In this document: positions 11,273 to 21,200 of the stretch, in pieces
How the letters are laid out: every line of letters begins with the position of its first letter
Position numbering within the stretch: position 1 is the stretch's first letter
Origin: Incurvaria masculella
Lineage: Eukaryota; Arthropoda; Insecta; Lepidoptera; Incurvariidae
NCBI GenBank assembly: GCA_946894095.1
Contig: OX335652.1
Span: 5,479,001 to 5,543,000 of the forward strand
Length of the DNA stretch: 64,000 nt
Direction of reading: 5' to 3'
Translations under genes and position numbers: made by a program
Notes under the pieces: model-generated
The model's database searches: none
What the model was told of the DNA's origin: nothing
Seen by the model: only the letters and a program-made list of their open reading frames with translations

Positions 11273-13319
11273 TTTGCCGCGTTCCGATGACAGCGATGTA
11301 AACGTCAACGCAGTTGTCAATTTGTCAGATCGAGCGCTGTCGCCGGCTGAAGTAAATATTTTGAAGAAAGGTCTGAATTTTGTGCCGGCACCCAGCCGAA
11401 TACCCACCGAATCTATTGTTTGTGCAGTGGAGGACGTGATAAAATGCAACAGAATTCCCTTTAATGAAGCCGACCAACTACGCCAAGACATATCTGTCAC
11501 TTTGAGGCGAGCGAAACCGCCCGCGCCGAATACCACAAAGGAGGAAATCCGTGCGCTACAATGCCTTCGAAAAGACAAAGAGGTCGTAATTTTACGGGCT
11601 GACAAAGGAAATGCGACAGTAGTCATGAATAATACTAATTACGAAGAAAAAGTCGCCGTTATGTTATCAGCTAGTACCTATGAAAACATACCTCGTTCTC
11701 TGACTAGTAGGGTAGCAAAAGAAACACTTGAACTCATTAACTCATCTGACTCGCCTATACCACATGAAATTAGGAAGACAATAAGAGTGGACAACCCTCA
11801 GCCTCCGCGCTTCTACGGTCTTCCTAAAATTCACAAAGACGGGAACCCCCTAAGACCAATAGTCAGCCAGATAAATGCTCCTACCTACCTCCTCGCTAAG
11901 CATGTCGCCTCGGTACTGCAGCCCCTGTCTGGCAGGACGTCATCCTACGTTAAAGACTCGGCCCATTTCGTGGAATTGTTGTCTACAGTGAAGTTGGCAT
12001 CCACGGACATATTAGTGAGCTTCGACGTCGAGTCGCTGTATACAAACGTACCAGTGCAAGAGTCCCTCGACGTCATCAGAGACTTACTCATCAGCAACGA
12101 CATCGACACTGAGTACGTCAAGCTCCTACAACATTGTCTCACTACGACATATTTTCTGTGGAACGGTCAATACTACATCCAGCGAGAAGGTGTAGCAATG
12201 GGATCTCCAGTGGCACCAGTGGTGGCAAACCTGTTCATGGAGTCGCTGGAACACCGCACATTGCAAACTGCACCTCTTAAGCCAATGTTTTGGGTACGGT
12301 ACGTGGATGATGTGTTTTCAATCTGGTCACATGAACGCCAATCACTTGACGCTTTCCTCTCTCATCTTAATTCGGTTCACACAAATATAAAATACACAGT
12401 AGAGTGTGAGAAGGAAGGCACTTTGGCGTTCTTGGACGTACTTGTTGGTCGACGATTGGATGGAACCCTAAGCCATACAGTATACCGCAAGCCGACACAC
12501 ACAAATCGTTATCTACATGCTACCTCGCACCATGCTCCTATGCATTTGGAATCGGTCGCAAGAGCATTGAAACTCAGAGCACAGCGGTTGTGTGACAAGG
12601 ACCATATCGTCACCGAAATGAAGACTGTGGACAGGGTGCTTCGAGAAAATGGGTACAATGTTCGAAATAATAGTAAGAAAAGAAGAAGTATACCACCCAT
12701 CCAATACGCCGAAAGACGAAAGGCATTCTTGCCATATGTAAAGGGAGTAACAGACATCATTGGGCGTAAGCTGAAAAAACTGCAGATTGATACAGTTTTC
12801 ATACCTATAAAAAAGGTCTCACAAGTTTTACGCTCAGTGAAAGATCAGCTCCCCTTGCAGTCTCCTGGCGTGTACAAAATTCCATGTTCCTGTGGGAAAT
12901 ATTATATTGGGCAAACAAAGCGAAGTGTTGCGACACGGGTTACGGAACACATTCGAGCGGTAAAGAAGAAGGACTCCGCGAAGTCAGCTTTGTGTGAGCA
13001 TAGCGAATCAGGACCAAATCACTGGATACGTTTCGATCAGGTTGGCATAATCGCCGCCGAAAAACGAACTATACCAAGATTAGTCCGAGAAGCTATCGAG
13101 ATTAAGAAGCACAGCAACTTCAATCGAGAAGACTCATTTAAGCTCTCTGCAATGTGGAACCCCGTGCTTCAACCACTTAGAAGGGGCCAACGAGACGATA
13201 ATATCGGCGACGATATTGTCAGCTCATATTGCCTGTCGCCTGAAGTTCGGACCGCAGCCAGACACATTTCCGGATCCGCCCCCACTCACAGTTACGATCT
13301 ACGCCCACGGCGAGCCTAG
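11247..13319 (+). CDS. PLE reverse transcriptase - GIY-YIG endonuclease (ORF2)
   Basis: The frame is open from 11214. The first ATG is at 11247 (MPKTEGSGNLPRSDD); a TTG at 11235 is an unlikely start. Counting from 11235, RT motifs appear in order: RFYGLPKIHK, IVSQINAPTYLLAKHV, VSFDVESLYTNVPV, AMGSPVAPVVANLFME, and the catalytic RYVDD with YVDD at 356-359. The C-terminal GIY-YIG nuclease starts at about 545: GVYKIPCSCGKYYIGQTKR, then R-VTEHIRAV, CEH...NHW, REAIEIKKH and the Asn of FNRED. The protein would nick DNA and prime reverse transcription of the element RNA. The ORF is intact in this frame; whether it acts without the ORF1 part is unknown. Confidence 0.92.
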   Translation: MPKTEGSGNLPRSDDSDVNVNAVVNLSDRALSPAEVNILKKGLNFVPAPSRIPTESIVCAVEDVIKCNRIPFNEADQLRQDISVTLRRAKPPAPNTTKEEIRALQCLRKDKEVVILRADKGNATVVMNNTNYEEKVAVMLSASTYENIPRSLTSRVAKETLELINSSDSPIPHEIRKTIRVDNPQPPRFYGLPKIHKDGNPLRPIVSQINAPTYLLAKHVASVLQPLSGRTSSYVKDSAHFVELLSTVKLASTDILVSFDVESLYTNVPVQESLDVIRDLLISNDIDTEYVKLLQHCLTTTYFLWNGQYYIQREGVAMGSPVAPVVANLFMESLEHRTLQTAPLKPMFWVRYVDDVFSIWSHERQSLDAFLSHLNSVHTNIKYTVECEKEGTLAFLDVLVGRRLDGTLSHTVYRKPTHTNRYLHATSHHAPMHLESVARALKLRAQRLCDKDHIVTEMKTVDRVLRENGYNVRNNSKKRRSIPPIQYAERRKAFLPYVKGVTDIIGRKLKKLQIDTVFIPIKKVSQVLRSVKDQLPLQSPGVYKIPCSCGKYYIGQTKRSVATRVTEHIRAVKKKDSAKSALCEHSESGPNHWIRFDQVGIIAAEKRTIPRLVREAIEIKKHSNFNREDSFKLSAMWNPVLQPLRRGQRDDNIGDDIVSSYCLSPEVRTAARHISGSAPTHSYDLRPRRA

Positions 13320-13481
13320 CGGTCACCTCAGTCGTCTGCTGCGCACGAGCGCGGCGGATGCCTCCTTGACAACGGGCTGAATGATTAGCTCGAAACGTCG
13401 GAGAATATCTCTACTTTGCCGCGTGAAAAGCCGTAAAAAATTTTTCAAACATGTCTAACGACCGCGGTAACCTCAAAAGTA
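12763..13481 (+). repeat. Right pseudo-LTR of the PLE
   Basis: The second copy of the 719-bp terminal repeat. It contains the end of ORF2 (stop at 13317-13319) and about 160 bp of 3' noncoding sequence, and ends exactly at the target duplication. Confidence 0.9.
13377..13399 (+). ncRNA. Possible degenerate hammerhead core, right pseudo-LTR
   Basis: An identical copy of 10743-10765, placed about 100 bp before the element's right end, where PLE hammerheads are expected. The same reservations about the core apply. Confidence 0.25.
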
Positions 13482-13494
13482 ACATTTGATAGAT
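13482..13494 (+). repeat. Right target-site duplication of the PLE (13 bp)
   Basis: An exact copy of 8439-8451 starting on the base after the end of the right pseudo-LTR (...cctcaaaagta). This fixes the right border of the insertion. Confidence 0.9.
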
Positions 13495-13564
13495 ACTCGT
13501 ACGTCTATGTCAAAACGGCCACCCGTCCGTTTTCCTCGAGTTCGAAATCTAAAAGTCCGGTACA
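13495..13564 (+). repeat. Foldback element, right arm, split by the PLE
   Basis: Right-hand partner of the arm at 8281-8365, roughly three-quarters identical by eye in inverted orientation. It starts immediately after the PLE target duplication. Confidence 0.6.
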
Positions 13565-13611
13565 CACGCTTATTTTCATATTGTGGCGCGCAGATCTAGG
13601 TCGGGGGTAAC

Positions 13612-13800
13612 ATACTGACATTTGGACTGAGTTCAGGACTCTCAGCTTTTTTGTGGCAAGCTTAGCTTTATCCTTGTTATGGGATCGGAATTTCAGGTCA
13701 TGTATCAGGTCCGATGTGATCGTATACCCTGGAATCTCGGAGCTGCATTGAACAGTATCCGATTTGCACTAGAAACAATGCCTTTGTCTTACTTGTGTTA
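13612..13800 (-). pseudogene. Relic of the RT part of a jockey/CR1-like LINE
   Basis: The block with ctcagcttttttgtggcaag, cttagctttatcc and aggtcatg-tcaggtc matches 37536-37640 of the better LINE fragment in the same orientation. On the minus strand this corresponds to the region after the RT active site (ASKKLGVLN, LTHDLNFG). With 7745-7970 it suggests one LINE copy later split by MITEs and the PLE. Confidence 0.55.
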
Positions 13801-13821
13801 ATTCAAATATTTGAATATACA

Positions 13822-14186
13822 TCCTCGATAGCCCAGTGTGCGACGCGAAATCGAAAAGCTGGGTGAAGCATCTCAGAGCGCGGTTGGGTTCTGGATAGAT
13901 GACCATTCTCAACCGTTCAGGCTGTCCATGGTTCGGAGTCCATGTAAAACTGTAGGTTCCCTTCCTTACTTACTAGGTGGTAGTTTTAATCCCGCCCGGG
14001 TTCGAACCATCGCATTGAATGCACGATGGTCGAAGCGGCAATGAAAATTGTCCGTGCTTTCCATCCAGTTCAATGTGGCCGAGCAATATAAGGAAGGTTC
14101 TGGCATGGCACCTAATTCACATGCAGTGTATTAGGCTAATATCTCACGGCCAGTTTGGTATTAGCCACACATATCCAGTTACATAA
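13822..14186 (+). mobile_element. SINE copy with diverged 5S-rRNA-like head
   Basis: The head catagcccagtgtgcgacg...gggttctggatagatgacca resembles the internal promoter region of 5S rRNA in the same layout as the clearer copy at 26676-27062. It then shares the body (gttcggagtccatgtaaaac, gatggtcgaagcggcaatga, ggttctggcatggcacctaa) and ends in an A-rich tail after cagttacataaaaaataa. Confidence 0.75.
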
Positions 14187-14409
14187 AAAATAATAATATG
14201 ACAGATGCCATAAAAAAGGTGCTTTCTTTGAAACAAAAAATTATCTAAAGATAATGTACACTAAAGTATGCCAATATACGTGAATAGTTTTCAGAGTAAT
14301 TAATTTCTTTAACAATGCTGTGACAACCTCTTTATAGTTAGGTAGGAACATTAAAAAACATTTGTAATATAAACTCAAAGATAAAAAACTTCTTCTAAAA
14401 AAGCCGAAA

Positions 14410-14836
14410 CTCCAGGTGCATATAAAATACTGGCGGTGTTACCTCTTTGAATTTCGAGGATTATTCGCTGGACAAAATGTGCCCCGGACCTGGGATCACC
14501 GGAACTTCCATTTAAAAGTTTGCCAAATGTTTAAGCGAAAGTTATCGCTTCTGGTGACCATGAACCGAGTGTCTCGACGGCGAAAGCTAAAAACTCAAAG
14601 GAACTCGCCACGCAGCTGTATTTATGATGTTTATTTGCTGCTGCCCTCTCAGCTGCAGCTCCGGCCGCGCGAGAAGTGGCCTGAATGTGGGACGGCGCCA
14701 GAGTATCCACACATGTGGCGTCCCATATAAATGCCTTTCCACTTGCCCACGGCACTAAGGTCACACCGTCCGGGCGTTTACCATCCGAGCGACTGATTCC
14801 TTGGGGCTCGGTGATGCTGGGGTGGTATGCTGTCAC
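14410..14836 (-). pseudogene. Fragment of a transposon-encoded nuclease-like domain
   Basis: The minus-strand frame reads EPQGISRSDGKRPDGVTLVP, then FIWDATCVDTLAPSH, AGAAAERAAANKHHKYS, FLAFAVETLGSWSPEA. A stop (TAA near 14526) follows, and the same frame continues SSGDPRSGAHFVQRI...IQRGNTASI. This arrangement (Asp in RPDG, Asp in WDxTCVDT, a Lys/Tyr further on) is familiar from retrotransposon-derived C-terminal domains that are widespread in insects. It recalls PD-(D/E)XK nuclease cores, but that assignment is inference. The copy is a pseudogene: no start, internal stop, no upstream RT. Confidence 0.65.
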
Positions 14837-14879
14837 CAGTGCTATTTTTATAATGTTATTGATATTGTAATGGCGGGAT

Positions 14880-15260
14880 AAACGCCCAGCACTCCTTTGG
14901 CACGATGCTTAATGTTAACTAGCGATACCAAAGGCGAGACCAAAGGTAATGGCTAATAAAAAGAATTAATTTAATTCAACTAAATGAATGCATATTCAAT
15001 TCTTTTTCAGAATAACTAGATTTGTCTTCCATTATTAATTCCATCGGGATATTTTTATCAAGATTTTAAAAGAAACGAGGGAAGCGAACAGTACATGGCG
15101 TTCTTTTTTCACTACCTACCTCTGCAGGTAACAGCCGTGATGTAAAATTGAATAAAAATTACTCAGTAGTTAAATCAGCATTTAAACTTCAAGTATACTT
15201 TTATGAAGTACGAATAATGTGAAGACCAATGCATACTTTTGTTACATGTGGTTCATTTTT
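14880..15260. other. Unassigned AT-rich DNA
   Basis: Nothing recognised. Confidence 0.5.
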
Positions 15261-15350
15261 AGGGTTCCGTACCCAAAGGGTGCTATCGGAACACTATTAC
15301 TAAGCCTCCGCTGTCTGTCCATCCGTCCGTCCGTCCGTCACAGGGCTGTA
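15261..15350 (-). repeat. 'Gtgcgagtcgg' dispersed repeat, truncated copy 3
   Basis: Only the cgtacccaaagggtgct / cctccgctgtctgtcc / cacagggctgta end remains, in reverse orientation. Confidence 0.75.
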
Positions 15351-16127
15351 TAATTAAATTACTTTTACACACATTAAAATTTTAAATTAGAATAAATATC
15401 TTCGGGACCAAAACTAGAAAGTAAAATACCAAAATAAAACTATCAAAACGATATTCGATTAGTTTGAAGATTTCTTTGTTTGATTTAGAATAATATGCAA
15501 TGATAAATAATCGGTTTTTTTTATTAAAGTTTTTTATATATATTTGAGTTCTTTCTGAAATAATTATCTAGCTTTTCCAATAAGGTCAGTATATCGTAGA
15601 AATACATGTAATAGTAGATCATTATTACTAAACACCAAGGTACAATTTATTCTGTTCAAAAAGATAAATATTTTACAATCCATGCCGGAGTAGATTTCTT
15701 CTTTTCATAGTTTCAAAACATATTTTCAAAATCATCAAGAAGCAACAACGCAAAACTGTTTCATAATCCCACATTTAAAATGAAGACACTGTCCGGCTCA
15801 ACTACAATAAAATGTCACAACAAACTCGTGCATATTTTGTTTTGTATATCGGTTGCAAGTATAGGTCGTCGGTTGCACAAGGGATCGCGTGGTGAAAGTA
15901 GGTGTGGTGCGTTGAGTCAGCGGCGGAGATGAATAGACCCGCGAGCAGTGAGCTATGACTTGTATATCTTTTATGCCATCGTAATATATCATCGGTGAGC
16001 TAACTGATTGACTGTGGCATAAATGTTCTATTAGGTGCGTATATTATCCATGAAATAAAAAAGTTAGTGTCAGTTAACATGTTGAAATGACTCAGTCATG
16101 TTTATTTCTAACACTTCCGATTCGTTT
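15351..16127. other. Unassigned AT-rich DNA
   Basis: No supported feature. The minus-strand 64-codon frame at 15798-15992 shows no protein family. Confidence 0.5.
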
Positions 16128-16740
16128 TTGTTTTTATGTTATTGCTTTCTTTCGTTTATTAACTGTTTTTAAATATTCTTTAAAATATTTGAAAATTATT
16201 GATATTAAATTCTGTTTTATATTCTGTTATTCATATTTGTTCAAGCTTATCTTGAATAAACTTAAATAGTTACTAAATAAAAAATCAACGTAATAATTAG
16301 TCACTAACTAAAAACTTAAATAAACTAATACTATCTTCAAATGTAAAATCTGAATGCTCCGTAATGGTTAATTTATAATGATGATATACTTTGATTTGTA
16401 TATTTTTAACGTAATAATTATAAAATGAATAATTTTGTAAAATAAACTTCAGTACTATAACTATTGTTGTTTTTATGTTATTGTTTTGTTTCCTGCTATT
16501 AACTGTTTTTAAATATTCTTTTCAACTGTTTGACAATGATTAAGTTTAAATTATATTTTATATTCTGTAATTAATTTTTTTTTCAATCTTATCTTCAATA
16601 GAAAAGTATTCGACAAATGTAAATAAAATATAAATGCTCCGTAATGGTTAATTTATAATGAGGATATACTTGAATTTATATAATGTTTACGTATTAATTA
16701 TGAAATGAATGATTTTGTAAAAGAAAAACATCAATACTAG
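16128..16740 (+). repeat. Diverged two-copy tandem duplication
   Basis: The block from gtttttatgttattg through taactgtttttaaatattct, tttatattctgt, tgctccgtaatggttaattt and ataatga-gatatact to atttttgtaaaa-like ends occurs at about 16128-16458 and again at about 16466-16740. The second copy is shorter by internal deletions. No coding potential. Confidence 0.75.
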
Positions 16741-17121
16741 CATTTTCTTAAATTGCATTCATTTACCCAATCTAGGGCACCTGGATCGCATCGACATGTC
16801 CAAGGATTTTAAACCTGAAAAATATGAAGGGGCTCCACAAAATGTTTTTAAAACATCCATCTCTCAAAAAAGAAAAACGTGGCTTGCAAGACGGCTACTT
16901 TGCGAGCCGCGTTTTAAAAGACTATTTTTTTATTGCATCGCCATCTTGTCCTGAGAAATGTTTTAAAGTCCTTGTCTCTAGATCTTCAGGATATAAATTT
17001 AAATTCGATTGCAAATTTTTAACTGAACAGAAAAAACAGATAAACAAGATAGCGTGCTTATAAAATCGTATGCTTGGTGTGAAATATTGGTATTTTATCA
17101 ATGAATTAAATTTTGTTTCAG

Positions 17122-17183
17122 GCAAAATGGGGAAAACAGCGCTCACGATTGTGGTGTTGGCGCTCGCTGCACAGGCGATGGCG
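17122..17183 (+). CDS. Host gene exon 1: start codon and signal peptide
   Basis: A good acceptor (ttttgtttcag) ends at 17121. The ATG lies at 17127 in the context caaaATGG, so the five bases before it are 5' UTR and at least one upstream noncoding exon must exist. The 19 codons give a classic signal peptide: MGK, a hydrophobic core TALTIVVLALAA, then QAMA. The donor gtaagt follows at 17184 in phase 0. Cleavage after AMA would fall exactly at the exon 1/2 border (mature start APQ, encoded by exon 2), obeying the -3/-1 small-residue rule. No alternative in-frame ATG lies between the acceptor and 17127. Confidence 0.8.
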
Positions 17184-17344
17184 GTAAGTGTCCTGTATAT
17201 ACCTCCATTTCACATAAGAATAATAAATTACCACTTGAACTGACAAAAACATTATAGTCATCGGTTTCCTTCCGTAAGACAGTGATAGCGAATGGTTTCG
17301 TAGGCTAATATGTACCATCCATTTTCTAAGCGCTCCCAAATTTA

Positions 17345-17460
17345 GTAGTAGATCTTGGTCAGTCAGACAGTCAGTCAGCGTGTTTGCGTCCACTGCTGGA
17401 CATACGCCTCTCCAATCTTTCTCCAGTCCTCCCGGCCCTTGTGCCCCTTTTATTTGTGTA
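17345..17460 (-). pseudogene. RTE-like LINE C-terminal tail fragment
   Basis: The minus strand reads GREDWRKIGEAYVQQWTQTR, the typical end of RTE-clade reverse transcriptase ORFs, followed by a stop. It lies in host intron 1, 160 bp after exon 1. A second, longer relic of the same type lies at 58940-59140. Confidence 0.65.
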
Positions 17461-17738
17461 CGTGGCGTTTGCAGCCCTAATTACGAGACAAGATGCTTGG
17501 AATAGATGCCAGGGCGTTCAAAAAATTATAGGATTTGTCTCAGGTGACAAATCAATTAAGTTTTAAAATTGTATTAAACCTTTTATTCTGAGTACATAAT
17601 ATTAAAATTAATACGGTAAATAATATTAAATAAAGTTGCTCGCGCTTGGCGAGCATTGAGTACCTGGAACAGCACAATTAAGTAGACAACATAGTCCTCC
17701 AGAAATTAACACACGGCCGCAAGCGCAAATATATTGTT

Positions 17739-18274
17739 TTAAGGTGGCCCTTCCCGACGGGACTAGCTCATTCGCGGGCACAGCACAAAATCGTTTTGTT
17801 GCGCTCTGGCAATCTCTCTGTTTTAAAAAAATACAGTGTTCGTGATGACGAGGATACGAAACGTCCACAAAGCAAACAATGCGCATAGTGTTTGATTTGG
17901 TTAGATTTACAAAAAAAAATATTACTGAATGGCTTATAGCTGAAAGTAAATCATATCATAAGTCAAACAAAAACTAAATTGATTTTGAATTTTCATAGAA
18001 AACGCTATGTTTAATGACTAAGATTTTGGATGTTTTTATTTTATCGTTAATTCCATCCACAACCAAACTTATGGCGTAAAACACGCGAAAATTACACTCT
18101 TTCGGACCTTGTAACTTAGAAACCTAATACAATTTTACAATGCCAATGTCATTTAACATCTAGTTAGATCAAATAAAGCTGTTTTGAGTATAATTTTGGA
18201 TCTCCAACAAGAAACATGCGTTTGCTCTTATTTTTAAATTTGTATGGGGAGTTAAGCGGGAAGGCCCACCTTAA
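17739..18274. mobile_element. TTAA-flanked MITE (piggyBac-like), copy 2, reversed
   Basis: TTAA at both ends. The left end ttaaggtggcccttcccg is followed by cattcgcgggcacagcac, the mirror of the right end of copy 1. 536 bp, with several small differences. Confidence 0.8.
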
Positions 18275-21200
18275 TGAGACAAACGGAATAGGTTAAAATT
18301 TTAATGCCTGATTTAAAATATAAGGTAAAATAATTAGATACCTTGCAATAAATTGTTGTGCATAAATATTTATGCAAGCATTATCAGCTTTATTTGTTAT
18401 TTGTTTCTTCGAGCATAACACTATTTATCGTAGCATAAAAATACGAAATAAGGAAATTAAATAAAAATTCAAACTATTGTTTACGGATTAACTGTGTTTA
18501 GTTAGACATCACCCTGTTGACATCTGCATAGACAACGTGTCAGACGTTGAACGAAATCAATAAGCCAAACACTTTTTATATACAAATATAATATAATATT
18601 TCGAACAATTATAAAAATCTCAAAAATAAGAATTAATTTTAGACTTGATTTTACATCCGATATAAACATATTGTTACGATTTCCAATGTAAGTACCTAAC
18701 ATTTAGAAATTGTGTATATATCTAGTTTTGCGTCATTCGAAAACAATAACTTAACACATCCAAAAAATACAATCGCGTTTTACGCGCTAATAATACGGTT
18801 CAGCAACGTACAGCCGTCATTACCCTGACCGCGTTGTGGCATCGGATGTCGACGCGTAATGTTGCTCATTGCGAAATATCGGAAACTCCTCTTCGGAATC
18901 GTTACGGATATTTCGGTTGTTCGTATCTGTTGTCGGTCCATTAAAGTTAATAAGCAACAATGTATCCAATCATTTGAGAACACCATCGGAAGAACGATGA
19001 AGGTTACGTTTTTCTGTAACTAATCAACACGACTTTCTAGAATTGAGATTTTTAACGTAAACTATGATGCCATTTTAAATGATAATAAAGGATTGTTTCT
19101 TTATTTTTATTTTTATCTTTGCTCGGACTTTGCGCAAGGACCAAATTAATCAGCCATTTCATGTGAAATACGAAGATTTGCTCGTTAAGGTCATAATATG
19201 CGATAAAGTGGATGTGTTGACGTAAATATTAATGCAATTAAATTCAAATGAAATAACATAGGACAATTATGACAAGACATTATACGTTAACAGCTGTCAG
19301 AATGCCTCATGATTGCCATAAAAACTATAATCAAAATTCACCGATTCAAGATATATTTATTCACATCGTTTTCCACGACATGCTACTAACAAAATGTACG
19401 ATGTTGATGGTTCTTTCATCAAAATATTCTGTTCGATTTCGTCTTCGTATTCTTATGTAAGAAACGTAAATTTTCCTATGCTCAGTTTGTTAATAAGTAA
19501 GAGACTACCTCGGTCTACCTCCGGTGTCCTCAATTGGACATGCAAGCCTCAGAGTATTCGTTAATTCTTTTGATTAAGCAACGTTTCTGAAATCCGAAGT
19601 GTCTGCCTTTCCTTATACCTCCAACCTGGGAGTGTTCAAATGTATTATTAACAAGCTGAATGTATAGCTCTTCAACAGTTGGCAAATCGGCAGCGAGGCG
19701 ATGTATATTTGACTGCTCTGAAAACCTTTAGTCTCACTGCATATTTACCCTTGCTGGTTTTTATTTAAAAAAACTACTACGATTAAAGTTCCCCGTGGGA
19801 AAATATGAATCAAAATAATGTCAAAAACTATGTTCAAAAGGTTTATAAACGACGAGCAGTAATATATGTATTTTGTTTATGTTTTTAAACCGTATTTATT
19901 GATCCTAATAAATTTTTAATTTCCTTAATTGTACCACTGATTTTTTTTATTACAATGCAACCCTTTTCGCTTAAGGCATTTCGTTTCTTAAGTTATTCTA
20001 TGTCATGGTTAAAATATCACGCCATCCATATCCGGGATTATAAAATAATCCATATTTTCTTGCATTAGGATTATGAATAGCGAGATTATGCTTTCGGTGA
20101 ATTTCCATTGAAATTGTTACAATTTTCCGCTATCAAAGTTTCATAACAGTTAATGTATAACATTATATCTGTGACAAGAAACACAGCCCCAAGTTTATTC
20201 CCCGGAAAATTAAAGGGAGTAAATCAAAGGAATCGAGAGAACAGCTCTCACGACGCGTCGGGCTCGTCGGCCAGCCATTTTGAATAATTGAATCAGCAGC
20301 CGCATTTATCCGGTTCACATAGGAGTACCCGACATATGGAAATAGGGCTTTCGTGTTCCATGTACGTTAATGAAAACAGCATTTTTTCGACCCTACGTTA
20401 ATATTGGTACAAACATTTTAAGGAAGTACGGATAAGAGGCTTTTCTACAACTCTTTTAACACTTAATAGTGATAGAATTCGGGATACCACCAATTTTTTT
20501 TTTCATTTGAACTTCTTGATAATCTTTATTATTTGGCAACACGCATTTAAATTTGTAGACCAAAAATATAGATTTTTTTGGTGATATAGTTTTAGAGTTC
20601 CGCATTGAGTAAATAAATATACTACATGTATATTTATACTGGACAAGAGCTTGTGTAAAATTTGGATAGAAATTAATTATATTATAAAAAAAATACGTCC
20701 GACCAATTAGTTACCACAACAAGTTGATTAACTGTAGCAATGGCTCATTCTATAATTTGCTTAGTTTTATTCAAGCGGTATTTTCCTTGTTCCGCGACGC
20801 GTCTACTTTAATGGTATTGTAAGCAGCTGTTAATATTCTAGATAGTGTCTACACCTACTATGAGGAATCAAAGTTGTTACTTCTGACATATCCTTAGTAA
20901 TAATTACTTGTACTAGCCATTCAGATACAAGAATTTTGAAACAAATGTTGGAAGTAGCCTGGTTTTGCAATAACTTTTTTTTAATGATTTGGTACTTTTT
21001 GTCAATAACCTACAAGAGACAGACACGGCATACCCACAGCTGTTGGTCTAACCCAGTTGAGATTTTCAAATAATAAAAAAAAACATCATCATAGGTGCCA
21101 TTTACGGCTCCTGAGCATCGAGTTATGGTCTCAGTTTGCAGAGTGGTTGACGGTTACTGACAAAGTTTCATGTCTTAGAGAGCCTCATTCTTTCGTGTTT

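Larger units (their letters stand above)
8452..13481 (+). mobile_element. Composite Penelope-like retroelement (PLE) insertion, 5,030 bp
   Basis: The insertion is flanked by a perfect 13-bp direct duplication (acatttgatagat at 8439-8451 and 13482-13494). From left to right it holds: an inverted copy of the element's 3' part (8453-10127), a direct copy of the 3' end (10129-10847), and a full-length body continuing to 13481. The 719-bp segment 10129-10847 recurs at 12763-13481, forming the pseudo-LTR arrangement known for Penelope-like elements. The encoded protein has a PLE-type reverse transcriptase and a GIY-YIG endonuclease. The repeated parts differ at only a few positions by eye, so the insertion looks recent. 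Confidence 0.93.
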
